DNA of 42,040 bases from CAZOIA01 sp964579675 (GTDB lineage: Bacteria > Planctomycetota > Phycisphaerae > UBA1845 > PWPN01), in assembly GCA_964579675.1 (NCBI GenBank), contig CAZOIA010000022.1:1-42040 (forward strand), written 5' to 3'. The translations under genes and the position numbers were made by a program. The notes under the pieces are model-generated. The model had not been told where the DNA came from. It did no database searches and worked only from the letters and a program-made list of their open reading frames with translations. This document shows, piece by piece, positions 1-8,380 of this stretch; position 1 is the stretch's first letter; each line of letters opens with the position of its first letter.

Positions 1-1853
1 GTCTGTGCCTCACCTGTGCTCTCCTGATCGTCCCGGCGATCAGCGTCGGCGGCACGAAGCGGTAATAGGATAGTGAACGCAGCCCCTTCCCCGACCTCGC
101 TGGAAACCGAGATCGTGCCCCCGTGTCGTTCGACGATTTCCTTACTGATGGTCAGCCCCAGGCCGGTGCCGGCCCCGAACCGCCGGGTGGTGAAGAACGG
201 CTCGAACAGCCGCGACAGGTGCTCCAGCTCGATCCCGTGACCCGTGTCACGAACCTGGATCTCGACCTGCTCAGGCCCGGCCCGGGCCGCCGAGATCGTC
301 ACGCGCCCGCCGTCCGGCAAGGCGTGCAATGCATTGACGATGAGATTCCGCAGGACCTGGCGCAGTTGATCGGCATCGGCCTCGATCGCCGGGCAGTCCT
401 CCGCCACGTCCGTGAGCACCTGGATTTGGTCCGCGTCTTCCTGAAGCCCGGTACTCGCCGCGACCGCCTCGTTAATCAGCGCCGCCGGATCGACGGGGGC
501 CAGTTTCAACTCCCGCCGCCGGGCGAACTGCAACAGCCCCCCCACGAGCACCGACATCCGGGATGCTTCCCGGGCGATGCTCCTCAGCTTGGCCGCCTGC
601 GGATCGTCCGGTTCAATCCGCTCCAACAGCATCTGGCTGTTGAGCGAGATGATGCCCAGGGGATTGTTCACCTCGTGGGCGATCGCGGCCGACATGGTCC
701 CGATCGTTGACAGCCGTTCCGCCTGCAACAGCTCGCGCGTCTTTTCGTCAAGTTGCTGCTGCAGGTCGTCGTGCTTGATCTTCAGCTTGTCGGCCATCGC
801 CCGGAGCTCCCGGGCCAGCCCGCCGATCTCGTCGCCGGTCTCGTCTTTGATCGCAACGTCGAACCGGCCGTGGCCGATCTCCTGGGCAGCCGCGTACAAC
901 CGTTTCAACGGGATCGTGAACTGCCGGGCCAGGAGAATGCTGATCGATCCCGCCGCCGCCAGCGTCAACAGCAGCACCAGCGTAAACACCCGGCGATAGC
1001 GAATGAGCGAAGCGAAGACGAGCGAGCGCGGCTTGACCACCACAAAGGACCACTGCTCACCAGGATTGACGCGGTCGGGATGAATGGGCACGGACGTGGC
1101 GATTTGGCCTTGCTCTGTTTCCATCGGGCGGTTCGGTTGCCTGGAAACGGCCTGCAGCACGTCGCGCGGAAGCTCGTCTGCACTGCCCATGATGATCTCG
1201 CCGGCCTGATCGAACAGCACGGTTCGGGTGGTCGAGGCGCCCGGCTCCTGGTCCCACAACATGGAGAGCGGAATCTCCAGCACCACAAACCCCCGGCGCT
1301 GGAGCCCACGGGGGAACAATCGGGTAATGAACTGGACGATTGGCTCGGCGGCTTGCGTGTTGATGCGGGTGAGGGTCTGGACCGGGAGCAGATGCTCCCC
1401 GTGATACAGCAGATCCTCGTGCGGCGGGTGGGACCGCAACTCCTCGAACGGTACGATCCTCGTCGCCGTCCCCACCCGGTTCACCCGGACCAGCTCACGT
1501 CCGTGACTGTCGATATGCACCGCCGATCGGTACGTCCCCCGGCTGGCCACGAAGGCCTCGAACTGCTTGCCCAGCCTGTCCCCGGCGTACCGGACGTCCA
1601 CTTCTTCAGCGATCTGACCGAGATAGAACAGGTCGCTCTGGGCGTCGGCCAGGGCATCCTGCAGTTTGCGGGCCCGGAGGTGGGCCTCGTCTGCGGCGGC
1701 ATCGAAAGCCAATGCCTCCAGCGCCCGAAGGTGGCTGTGGGCGCTGTAGATCGCCAGTGCCACCACCGGAATCGTCGTCACGGTCAGGAACGCGATGGTC
1801 AGCCGGTTCTGAATGCCGGCCAGAAATCGACGATCGAGCGCGGCGGACGTCAT
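1..1853 (-). CDS. Membrane sensor histidine kinase (C-terminus beyond window edge)
   Basis: The frame is open from ATG 1853 to base 1, so at least 617 codons are present and the stop lies outside the window. Order: a membrane helix near residues 17-36, an extracytoplasmic sensor region of roughly 250 residues, a second helix (RRVFTLVLLLTLAAAGSIS), a HAMP-like linker, then a DHp helix with the phospho-accepting histidine at about residue 393 in IAHEVNNPLG. The ATPase domain shows the N box (NLIVNALHALPDGG), the G1 box DTGHGI and the G2 box GTGLGLTISKEIVERHGG, so the catalytic core is complete. The start overlaps the stop of the upstream FG-GAP gene as ATGA (1850-1853), which suggests translational coupling. 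By family it autophosphorylates on His and passes phosphate to a response regulator; no such regulator is visible here. The signal is unknown. Confidence 0.93.
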   Translation of the reverse strand, partial: MTSAALDRRFLAGIQNRLTIAFLTVTTIPVVALAIYSAHSHLRALEALAFDAAADEAHLRARKLQDALADAQSDLFYLGQIAEEVDVRYAGDRLGKQFEAFVASRGTYRSAVHIDSHGRELVRVNRVGTATRIVPFEELRSHPPHEDLLYHGEHLLPVQTLTRINTQAAEPIVQFITRLFPRGLQRRGFVVLEIPLSMLWDQEPGASTTRTVLFDQAGEIIMGSADELPRDVLQAVSRQPNRPMETEQGQIATSVPIHPDRVNPGEQWSFVVVKPRSLVFASLIRYRRVFTLVLLLTLAAAGSISILLARQFTIPLKRLYAAAQEIGHGRFDVAIKDETGDEIGGLARELRAMADKLKIKHDDLQQQLDEKTRELLQAERLSTIGTMSAAIAHEVNNPLGIISLNSQMLLERIEPDDPQAAKLRSIAREASRMSVLVGGLLQFARRRELKLAPVDPAALINEAVAASTGLQEDADQIQVLTDVAEDCPAIEADADQLRQVLRNLIVNALHALPDGGRVTISAARAGPEQVEIQVRDTGHGIELEHLSRLFEPFFTTRRFGAGTGLGLTISKEIVERHGGTISVSSEVGEGAAFTILLPLRAADADRRDDQESTGEAQ

Positions 1854-3595
1854 GGCATCGGCTCCGCAACGAACCGCTGGTCCCCGGAGACATCCCGCCA
1901 CACGCGCCGGCGCCCGTCAGGCCAGGTCACCTCCAGTCGCGAGACGATGGTTGACGTTCCCAGACCGAAATGGGCTTCCGGCGGCTGGCAGCTCAGGAAG
2001 CTCGTGCCCGCCTGGATGACGCGGAGCTGCTGGCGCCCCCTGGACGTAACGCTCACCCGGCACCCCACGACCAAGGTCCCGAGAGGCCTGACGATCAGCC
2101 AGTGCCCCTGGGCGCACCAGTTTTCCAGCACGGCGGCCGCCCCATTATTGGCCGTCCGCACCAGATCGAGGTCGCCGTCGCCGTCCAGGTCGGCCGCCGC
2201 CAGTCCCCGCCCGGTGCTGACCGGGACCCCCCTGAGCAGCTCGATGCTTCGGTCCACGAATCGACCGGACACGTTGATCAGCAGGCGGTCCGGTTGCGGC
2301 TCGCAGGTGCCGGGCTTGCCCGTTCCCGGACTGGTGTACCCGTTGGTGATGTACAGATCGAGATCACCGTCATGATCGGCATCGAAGAACACGGTGCCCC
2401 ACCCCGTCAGCCCGAGGCCCGTTCTGCCGAGGGCCGCCGCCACCGTTGCGTCGTCGAACCGCAAGTCAAAGCTCCCCGTTTCCTGCGGTGATGAGCTGTC
2501 CGGTGGCCGTCCCCTGTCGATGCGCCCGTTGACCGGCGGTCCAAGGTTGCGGTAGAGCACGTTTAAGTCGTCTTGCCGATGCGTCGAGAACAGGTCCAGA
2601 TAACCGTCCAGATCGTAATCGCCCACCGCAATCCCCATCCCGCCCCGGGGATCCGCCACACCTGCCGCCACACCCTTCTCCGCGAACCGGCCACCCTGAT
2701 TCACGTACAGGGCGTTCGGGGAAACGTCGTTGACAACGTAGATGTCCGCCCAGCCGTCATCGTTCAGATCCGTGAACACCGCCGCAAGCCCCTTGCCGGT
2801 CTCATCAACGATGCCTGCCTGGCCCGTTACGTCGCTGAACGTGCCGTCGCCCTCGTTGCGCAACAGGAGGTCCGGCTCACTCGGGAAGAGGTGGGGGTTG
2901 AACGCCGCCAACTCGTCTCGAACGAGAGCGGTGGCGGCCTCCGCCGGCAGGTGCTCCGGGTCGAAGACCACGTAGTTGGCGACAAAGAGGTCCAGATCGC
3001 CGTCGCGGTCGTAGTCGGCAAAGGCGGCGCCCGTGCTCCACCGGCGGTTGTCGATGCCCGCCGATGCGGTCACGTCTTCAAAGTGGGCGCGGCCATCGTT
3101 GCGGAAGAGCCGATCCGGGCCGATACGGGTGACGTACAGGTCCAGGTCGCCGTCGTTGTCATAGTCGGCGCAGACCGCGCCCATGTTCAGACCGGCCGGG
3201 TTGGCCCCGCCGGCGTTGGGTACGGCGGCAAAGCCGCCCCGGCCCCGGTTCAGGTAGAGCATGCAGGGCCGCTGGGTCTCCGTTGCTTCCGGCGTGGAGT
3301 TGACCAGGTAAATGTCGTTGCGGCCGTCACCGTCGAGGTCGCCCAGGGCAACCCCGGAGCCGGTGATGTGGCTAATGTCCGGCAATTCAGCCAAGCCCTG
3401 GTGGTAGAACTGGATACCCCATTCCGTCGCGACCGGCATGAAACCGACGAGGAACACCTCACCCTCCCGCTCGCTGCCGCCCGGCGGCGGACCCTCAAAC
3501 CACGAACGGGGGAAGAAGAAGTACCCGAAGAACGCTGCCAGAGAGGCAGCCGACGCAGCCGCCATCAGCAGGAACTGTTTTTCCGGGCGATTCAC
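1850..3595 (-). CDS. FG-GAP/VCBS repeat protein with C-terminal ASPIC/UnbV domain (CRTAC1 family)
   Basis: An N-terminal hydrophobic segment (FLLMAAASAASLAAFFGYFFF) suggests a signal peptide or membrane anchor. It is followed by about seven FG-GAP-type blades carrying Asp-rich calcium-binding loops such as DYDNDGDLDLYV, DYDRDGDLDLFV, DYDLDGYLDLF and DADHDGDLDLYI. The last 70 or so residues match the ASPIC/UnbV domain (LEVTWPDGRRRVW). The fold is an extracytoplasmic beta-propeller; its ligand is unknown. The frame is open up to an ATG at 3760, directly after the cupin stop, but the first 55 codons read like non-coding sequence, so I prefer GTG 3595. ATG 3565 is also possible and no start has a convincing Shine-Dalgarno. 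The 4-bp overlap with the downstream histidine kinase hints that the two proteins work together, perhaps with the propeller binding a ligand near the sensor; that is inference. Confidence 0.85.
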   Translation of the reverse strand: MNRPEKQFLLMAAASAASLAAFFGYFFFPRSWFEGPPPGGSEREGEVFLVGFMPVATEWGIQFYHQGLAELPDISHITGSGVALGDLDGDGRNDIYLVNSTPEATETQRPCMLYLNRGRGGFAAVPNAGGANPAGLNMGAVCADYDNDGDLDLYVTRIGPDRLFRNDGRAHFEDVTASAGIDNRRWSTGAAFADYDRDGDLDLFVANYVVFDPEHLPAEAATALVRDELAAFNPHLFPSEPDLLLRNEGDGTFSDVTGQAGIVDETGKGLAAVFTDLNDDGWADIYVVNDVSPNALYVNQGGRFAEKGVAAGVADPRGGMGIAVGDYDLDGYLDLFSTHRQDDLNVLYRNLGPPVNGRIDRGRPPDSSSPQETGSFDLRFDDATVAAALGRTGLGLTGWGTVFFDADHDGDLDLYITNGYTSPGTGKPGTCEPQPDRLLINVSGRFVDRSIELLRGVPVSTGRGLAAADLDGDGDLDLVRTANNGAAAVLENWCAQGHWLIVRPLGTLVVGCRVSVTSRGRQQLRVIQAGTSFLSCQPPEAHFGLGTSTIVSRLEVTWPDGRRRVWRDVSGDQRFVAEPMP

Positions 3596-3760
3596 GGTGA
3601 TAAGAAACTTACCATCTGGCCCTGTGGTTTTCCATGCGCTGCAAATGGTTTTGCCGCAGGGGCCGACGGCGGGGATGACCGGCGGTCGGGCACTGAAGGC
3701 TGGAGGGCGCCGACCGGGCCACCGATGACGTGCGAGGACCAGACCCCCGCCCGCCGCCAT

Positions 3761-4129
3761 TCAGTCGAACCACTCGTCCTGAGGGTCAAAGGCGGGGATC
3801 GGGACATTGACGATCTTCATTCTGCCGACGGCGCGATGCCGCGTGCCGGGGCGGATCAGCACCGCGGTCCCGGGCCGAACCGCGATCCGCTCGCCATCCA
3901 GTTCCATGAAGGCTTCGCCCCTCGTCTCGAGAACATAGTAGAGCTCAGTGAGCTTCCGGTGATAGTGGGTGCGGGCGTCAATCGCGATGTCCACCACATG
4001 AAGCGTGGCCACTGCATTGTCGGGCGAGACAAAGGCCCGGCGGCTCATGCCGCAGGGGCACGACACGGGCTCGATCTCGTCCATGTGAACCACGACGTAA
4101 CCATCGGTAACGTTCTCGGCTTTGCTCAT
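3761..4129 (-). CDS. Cupin-domain protein
   Basis: This 122-residue single-domain protein has the cupin pattern: HYHRKLTELYYVLETRGEAF supplies the first metal-binding motif (two His and a Glu) and RPGTAVLIRPGTRHRAVG the second, with a conserved His. Such small cupins bind a metal and may act as isomerases, dioxygenases or sensors; the substrate cannot be told from sequence. The start at ATG 4129 is supported by GGAGAG a few bases upstream, although the frame stays open to 4318. It is followed directly by the FG-GAP gene on the same strand and may be its first operon partner. Confidence 0.8.
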   Translation of the reverse strand: MSKAENVTDGYVVVHMDEIEPVSCPCGMSRRAFVSPDNAVATLHVVDIAIDARTHYHRKLTELYYVLETRGEAFMELDGERIAVRPGTAVLIRPGTRHRAVGRMKIVNVPIPAFDPQDEWFD

Positions 4130-4366
4130 GAATCGCTCTCCAGCGGCTGGAAGACAGCCCTCACGTCTGCACCTGGTGGCCGAAGGCGCGACCTCCAGAG
4201 CACCCCGGCTCAGTCTCCCGGACGTTTCAATTGTGACCCTTGCAATGGGCGCGTCAAGCCGGGCGGACTGGAATCGCCGTGGGATGCCACTTATGATCGG
4301 GATAATCGTGACCACCAAGCCCGAAGACAGGGCTCGGAAACCGCGCGGCGAAAGGAAACGTGATCC

Positions 4367-5110
4367 ATGGCTGAACCTGACTCCCCTGCTGAGCAGGCGC
4401 CGAAGGAGACGACGATGGCCGACGTCAGTCCTACGTCACCGGCAGCTACCACGGCCCTTGTCATTCGCTCCTGGCCGAAGATCGTCCTGATGCTGCCCAC
4501 GCTGTTCGTGTCCATCATCTGCGGGATCATCATGGCCCTGAGGGGCCCGCCGTCGGAAAGCGCCGTATTCGGCGGCATTCACGCGGTCGGTCTGTTCTTC
4601 CTGGTGATACTGGCCGTCAATCTGACGATCCTGCTCTACGATCTGAACCTGCGTGGTTTTCTCATCGTGGTTTTGCTCATTGGGGTGCTGGTTCTGGGTC
4701 TGTGTCTGCTCAACCGGGGGGGCGGGCTCTGGGCGTCGCTCGGCAAGGCCCTCAGTGTCCGCGTCGCGGCCAACGCCGCCTTCTACTTCGTGTTCTCGCT
4801 GATTCTGCTGTTCAACCTTCTCATCGCCTGGGTCATCACGCGGTTCAACTACTGGAAGGTCGAGCACAACGAAATCATCATCCACAGAGGCTTCATGCAG
4901 GAGCAGGAACGTCACCCCACCGCCCAGGCCCGGTTCAAGCTCGTGATCGACGACATCGTGGAGTACGGTATCCTGGGTACCGGAACGTTGATCTTCTACT
5001 TCGGCGACGACGACACCGAGCACGAGCTGTCCACCGTTCTGTTCGTCCACAAGAAGGCGAGAAGGCTCGATGATCTGCTGGGCCGCGTCATGGTGACCAC
5101 CAAGCCATGA
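4367..5110 (+). CDS. Four-helix integral membrane protein with a C-terminal PH-like cytoplasmic domain
   Basis: 247 residues with AAAGGA upstream of ATG 4367. A hydrophilic N-terminus of about 35 residues is followed by four strongly hydrophobic segments near residues 38-58, 70-90, 95-115 and 134-158. The remaining 85 residues are soluble: NYWKVEHNEIIIHRGFM followed by beta-rich sequence including GTGTLIFYFGDDD, ending in a helix (RRLDDLLGRVMV). The pattern HNEIIIHRG plus strands resembles bacterial PH (DUF304-like) domains fused to membrane segments, but that assignment is tentative. Transcribed away from the cupin gene; the shared upstream region is 4130-4366. Function unknown. Confidence 0.75.
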   Translation: MAEPDSPAEQAPKETTMADVSPTSPAATTALVIRSWPKIVLMLPTLFVSIICGIIMALRGPPSESAVFGGIHAVGLFFLVILAVNLTILLYDLNLRGFLIVVLLIGVLVLGLCLLNRGGGLWASLGKALSVRVAANAAFYFVFSLILLFNLLIAWVITRFNYWKVEHNEIIIHRGFMQEQERHPTAQARFKLVIDDIVEYGILGTGTLIFYFGDDDTEHELSTVLFVHKKARRLDDLLGRVMVTTKP

Positions 5111-5199
5111 GACCCCGGCCGGCGCCTTCGATGATCGTCGGGCTCGGGCGGGGGCTGGTCACGCCTGCCGCTCCCCTGTGACGCGCCCCTTGCCTCAAC

Positions 5200-5228
5200 T
5201 TAACCTCGGGCCGGCGTTCGGTTACAAT
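5200..5228 (+). promoter_or_regulatory. Putative sigma-70-type promoter for the LtaS/sulfatase-fold gene
   Basis: A -35 element TTAACC (5200-5205) and -10 element TACAAT (5223-5228) are separated by exactly 17 bases. Transcription would start near 5235. This lies downstream of the furthest upstream ATG (5178) and so favours GTG 5295 as the true start of the next gene. Confidence 0.5.
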
Positions 5229-5294
5229 TATCTTGATGTCCCGTGCCGTACCAGGACAACTCTGCCCAGGCACGGGCTAACGGGCGGTAGCATC

Positions 5295-7415
5295 GTGACA
5301 GCCTATCAGTTGATATACCGCCGAATGGCGGCAGGAGCTGTTTTCTTTGCGCTCTACGGCGTGTGGCTTGCCGTTGGGCGTCTGCCCGACGGGTTGACGC
5401 TGAGCACCCGGCTCGGATCGTCCATCTGGGCAGTCGCGCTGTTCGCAGGGGTGGGAACGACGCTCGCTACTGGGGTCGCCGCGAGCGCGCTTGTTTGTGC
5501 CCGGCTGGCGCCACGTCCCCGCCGGCCTGCGGTGGCGGCCACCGTTGAGACGGCCATGCTGGTGCCGCTGCTGGCTTGGCTGCTGCTCAACGAATTCGTC
5601 TATACCACCACCTCGCAGGTGCTCGGGCGGGAGGCGATCCTGCTGATCTGGTCCACCCCCGGGGCCGTCTTCGAGAACGCGTGGGAGATGGGAGCCGCCT
5701 ACCTGGTAACGACGGCGGTACTGGCCATAGCCGCCGCAGCGGTCATCTACCGGCTGTCGGTGCGCTCATTCCGGTGTCTCGGCGCCGGCCGGCAAATGGA
5801 AGCGGAATCTCGCGGTTCCGACCAGGCCCCTCACGGCCAACCGGCGGAGACATCCGCCCACGGGCTGCGATCGGCCCGATGGGCGGGTTCGGTTTCGGCG
5901 GGACTGGTGATCCTGGCGGGGCTGTTGGCCTGGCAGTTCTGCAGCCGGCCGAGCGAGGCGCTGACGGTCCTGTTTCGATCGGCCCCTCCGCTGCGGGCGT
6001 TCAACCTGACCCGGGCCCTGATCGGCATTGAGCTGACCGGCCCGGTCCCGGAGCATTTCGCCGAGCCGATCATCTCCCAGGCAACCTACCAGGCAAACAT
6101 GGGCAGACCCCGAACCCCCGCGCCTAACGTCATCCTCGTCCTCCTGGAGTCCGTGCCCGCCAGGGTGCTGCACTGCTACGGGCACCCGCGGAGCGACGTC
6201 ACCCCGAACTTCGACGCGCTGGCCCGTGAGGGGATCCTCTTCGAGCACTGCCTGGCGTCAGCCTCGTTCTCGACCTACAGCGTCGTCTCGCTCATGACCT
6301 CGCTCTACATGCTCCGCAGCGACTACAACGACCACCTTGCCGACACCTCTTTTCCGTTCCTCAGCTTGCCGAAGGCCCTCAAGCTGGCAGGCTACGAACT
6401 GGCCCTGTTCAGCAGCGGGAACGAAGCCTTCGATAATATCAACCTTTTCTATCCACCGGCGGACTTCGACACCTATTTCTCTCACGACACCTGCGACATC
6501 AAGAAAGCCGACTGTATGCGCATGGACGACCGGCACGCGGTCGGCGAATTCGAGACCTGGCTCTCGCGACGAACGGCCGGCCGGCCTTTCTACTGCGGCT
6601 TCTACCTGCAATCGACGCACTTCAACTACGAGGTGCCGGAGCCGTGGTTCTCCCACTATCAGCCCGTGCCGCCGCTGTACTCGAACGGCGACGGGATCAT
6701 CCATATCCCCTCCGACCTCGTGCCGCTGCTCAAGAACCAGTATGACAACGCGATGCGGTACTCCGATCACTGGATGGGCCGGATCCGGGCCGCACTCGAC
6801 CGGGCGGGCGAACTCGACAACAGCATCATCGTGATTACGGGCGATCACGGCGAAGCGTTCATGGAGCATGGACTCGCCCGCCACGGGGTGCACGTCTGGG
6901 AGGAGATGATCCACGTGCCGCTGATCGTCTACGTGGGCCAGCAGGTCCGCGAGCCGCTCGCGGCTTCGCCCGGCGCGCGGATCTCCGGCACCGTCTCGCA
7001 CATCGACGTCGCCCCGACGATCGCCGGGCTGGTCGGCATCGAGCGGCATCCAAGCTGGCAGGGCATGGACGTACTTGCCCCCGGCTACACCAGCCGGGAT
7101 CGGCCCATCTTCTCCGTACTCCAGTTGACGCGATGGATGGAGGTCGTTTGCCTCAACAAGCTCAAGTACGTCTACGACCTCACCGATATCCAGTCGCACC
7201 TGTTCGATCTGAACACCGACCCCCACGAGCAGGAGGACCTCGTACCCGAAAAGCCCGAACTGGCGTCGGCGATGCAGGCGATCCTTGGCGCCTGGCACAC
7301 CCGGCAGCTCACCTATTACGCCCCCTCGAAACGCCCGTTCACACACTTCATTGGACGCTACGAGCCGGACACCGAGGTCTTGGAGCGGATACGCAACATG
7401 ACCGACGGACGGTAG
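5295..7415 (+). CDS. Membrane-anchored LtaS/sulfatase-fold (alkaline phosphatase superfamily) enzyme
   Basis: About 706 residues from GTG 5295; the frame is open from 5178 but a promoter sits between. Five hydrophobic segments occupy the first 245 or so residues, the topology of lipoteichoic-acid synthase and phosphoethanolamine transferases. An extracytoplasmic catalytic domain follows: VILVLLES, with the metal-ligand Glu near residue 285 where sulfatases have Asp-Asp; TPNFDALAREGILF; and a nucleophile region ASFSTYSVVSLMTSLY. Here Ser (about residue 326) sits where arylsulfatases carry the Cys that becomes formylglycine. Then come ITGDHGEAFMEHG (Asp517-His518) and HGVHVWEEMIHVPLIVY. The missing Cys and the Glu ligand argue for a phospho-group or polar head-group transferase, or a Ser-type hydrolase, rather than a standard arylsulfatase. 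The substrate is unknown. Confidence 0.85.
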   Translation: MTAYQLIYRRMAAGAVFFALYGVWLAVGRLPDGLTLSTRLGSSIWAVALFAGVGTTLATGVAASALVCARLAPRPRRPAVAATVETAMLVPLLAWLLLNEFVYTTTSQVLGREAILLIWSTPGAVFENAWEMGAAYLVTTAVLAIAAAAVIYRLSVRSFRCLGAGRQMEAESRGSDQAPHGQPAETSAHGLRSARWAGSVSAGLVILAGLLAWQFCSRPSEALTVLFRSAPPLRAFNLTRALIGIELTGPVPEHFAEPIISQATYQANMGRPRTPAPNVILVLLESVPARVLHCYGHPRSDVTPNFDALAREGILFEHCLASASFSTYSVVSLMTSLYMLRSDYNDHLADTSFPFLSLPKALKLAGYELALFSSGNEAFDNINLFYPPADFDTYFSHDTCDIKKADCMRMDDRHAVGEFETWLSRRTAGRPFYCGFYLQSTHFNYEVPEPWFSHYQPVPPLYSNGDGIIHIPSDLVPLLKNQYDNAMRYSDHWMGRIRAALDRAGELDNSIIVITGDHGEAFMEHGLARHGVHVWEEMIHVPLIVYVGQQVREPLAASPGARISGTVSHIDVAPTIAGLVGIERHPSWQGMDVLAPGYTSRDRPIFSVLQLTRWMEVVCLNKLKYVYDLTDIQSHLFDLNTDPHEQEDLVPEKPELASAMQAILGAWHTRQLTYYAPSKRPFTHFIGRYEPDTEVLERIRNMTDGR

Positions 7416-7440
7416 CCTGCGGAATCAGGCCGGTCTGATC

Positions 7441-7448
7441 CGGCGGCC
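7441..7448. repeat. Target-site duplication, left copy
   Basis: CGGCGGCC directly abuts the left terminal inverted repeat and is repeated exactly at 10200-10207 next to the right one. An 8-bp duplication fits IS1-family transposition. Confidence 0.8.
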
Positions 7449-7466
7449 GGTAATGGGTCAGTCTGA
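7449..7466 (+). repeat. Left terminal inverted repeat
   Basis: GGTAATGGGTCAGTCTGA; differs at two positions from the reverse complement of 10182-10199. Confidence 0.78.
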
Positions 7467-7548
7467 GAAGCCGCGATTCTGAGCCAAAAACGGGGGTGCG
7501 GGAAGACTATTGCCAGTCTGCAACAGTGCGCAGTATCGCAGATTCCCT

Positions 7549-7576
7549 TTGACACACGCCGGAATCGTTGTACACT
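7549..7576 (+). promoter_or_regulatory. Promoter predicted to give a leaderless mRNA for the KGG protein
   Basis: A perfect -35 TTGACA (7549-7554), a 16-base spacer and -10 TACACT (7571-7576) place the start of transcription about seven bases further on. That is at or next to the A of ATG 7583, so the transcript would have no 5' leader. Confidence 0.5.
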
Positions 7577-7582
7577 TAGGGG

Positions 7583-7867
7583 ATGCGTAAGCGCTCAAGG
7601 AAAAAGCCACAAGACGTGAATCAGCTCGCTACGGCCATTGTAGATGAGGCGACCGGAGATGGCCAGCCGGCTGACGAGCCGGTTGGTGAGCCGAAGGAGA
7701 AGGCAGTGGAATCGGGCAAGAATCCGGCGGCGGTTGCGCTGGGGCGGCTGGGAGGATTAAAGGGCGGGAAGGCTAGGGCTGAGAAGCTGACTAAAGAACA
7801 GCGGTCGGAGATCGCCAGAAAGGCAGCGCAGGCACGCTGGGCAGAGAATGAGGGCCACGATCAGTAA
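7583..7867 (+). CDS. Small basic KGG-motif protein (IS cargo)
   Basis: 94 residues. The N-terminus is Lys/Arg-rich (MRKRSRKKPQDV) and the middle acidic. The C-terminal half holds the compact conserved-looking block GRLGGLKGGKARAEKL followed by a helix with EIARKAAQARW. Small bacterial proteins with this GGLKGGKARA...ARKAAQARW block are common and usually annotated as hypothetical; the composition suggests nucleic-acid binding, which is inference. It is the first gene inside the left end of the mobile element. No leader is predicted between its promoter and the ATG. It runs convergently into the next gene, their ends overlapping by 7 bp (7861-7867). Confidence 0.75.
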   Translation: MRKRSRKKPQDVNQLATAIVDEATGDGQPADEPVGEPKEKAVESGKNPAAVALGRLGGLKGGKARAEKLTKEQRSEIARKAAQARWAENEGHDQ

Positions 7868-8367
7868 TCGCCCTCCTCCTCAACATTCTCATGCTCTATG
7901 TCTTTCAGGTCTTCTGTGAAATCAAACACCATCTGAATGGGAACGCTACTGTTGTAGTTCTCGTTGTAGCTGTCAACATCCTGTTTAAGCTGATTGCAGT
8001 CCATCACGATCCCGCGTCGCCTTTGCTGGAAAGCCGCCTGCATTTCCGGCCGGGAGGCCTCCGTAATGTCGTGCCAGAATACCAACTGCTCATGTCTTCC
8101 ATCCACGATCTCGTTCACAATTCTTTGTGCATGCTTCTTGCGGACTCGTCTACCTTGAGGATCGCGGAAATACTCTTCCCGCAAGGCATTCGCCAGAGCC
8201 CTGGAAAGGATGTTCACCGAAGAGCTTCGGCCTACTTCCCACAGCCCGTTCCTCACAGCCCAAGCGGCCACCTCCCTCAGATTCACGGCAGACACGCCGT
8301 TTTGTCGTCTATACTGCTCGACTAAACCCTGCAAAGCTTGGGTCTGTGTTTGCTGAAGCCTTCGCAC
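7861..8367 (-). CDS. Unknown 168-residue protein, third gene of the HigBA-ImmA operon
   Basis: The frame is open from GTG 8415, inside the 3' end of the upstream gene. GTG 8367 is the better start: it lies 13 bases after that gene's stop and is preceded by GGGAG with a 7-base gap. The protein is helical and charged (NLREVAAWAVRNGLW; LREEYFRDPQGRRVRKKHAQ; QAAFQQRRRGIVMDCNQL) and ends in a strand-like stretch IQMVFDFTEDL and an acidic tail. No enzyme motif, membrane segment or signal peptide is visible. I do not recognise the family. Being co-transcribed as the last gene behind a toxin and its antitoxin-protease fusion suggests an effector, chaperone or protease target in that module. Confidence 0.72.
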   Translation of the reverse strand: MRRLQQTQTQALQGLVEQYRRQNGVSAVNLREVAAWAVRNGLWEVGRSSSVNILSRALANALREEYFRDPQGRRVRKKHAQRIVNEIVDGRHEQLVFWHDITEASRPEMQAAFQQRRRGIVMDCNQLKQDVDSYNENYNSSVPIQMVFDFTEDLKDIEHENVEEEGDY

Positions 8368-8380
8368 TTGTATTCTCCCA

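Noticed and set aside
3596..3760. Longer N-terminus of the FG-GAP protein from ATG 3760
   Set aside because: The first 55 codons have no signal-peptide or domain character and directly abut the cupin stop; a GTG or ATG just before the hydrophobic segment fits better.
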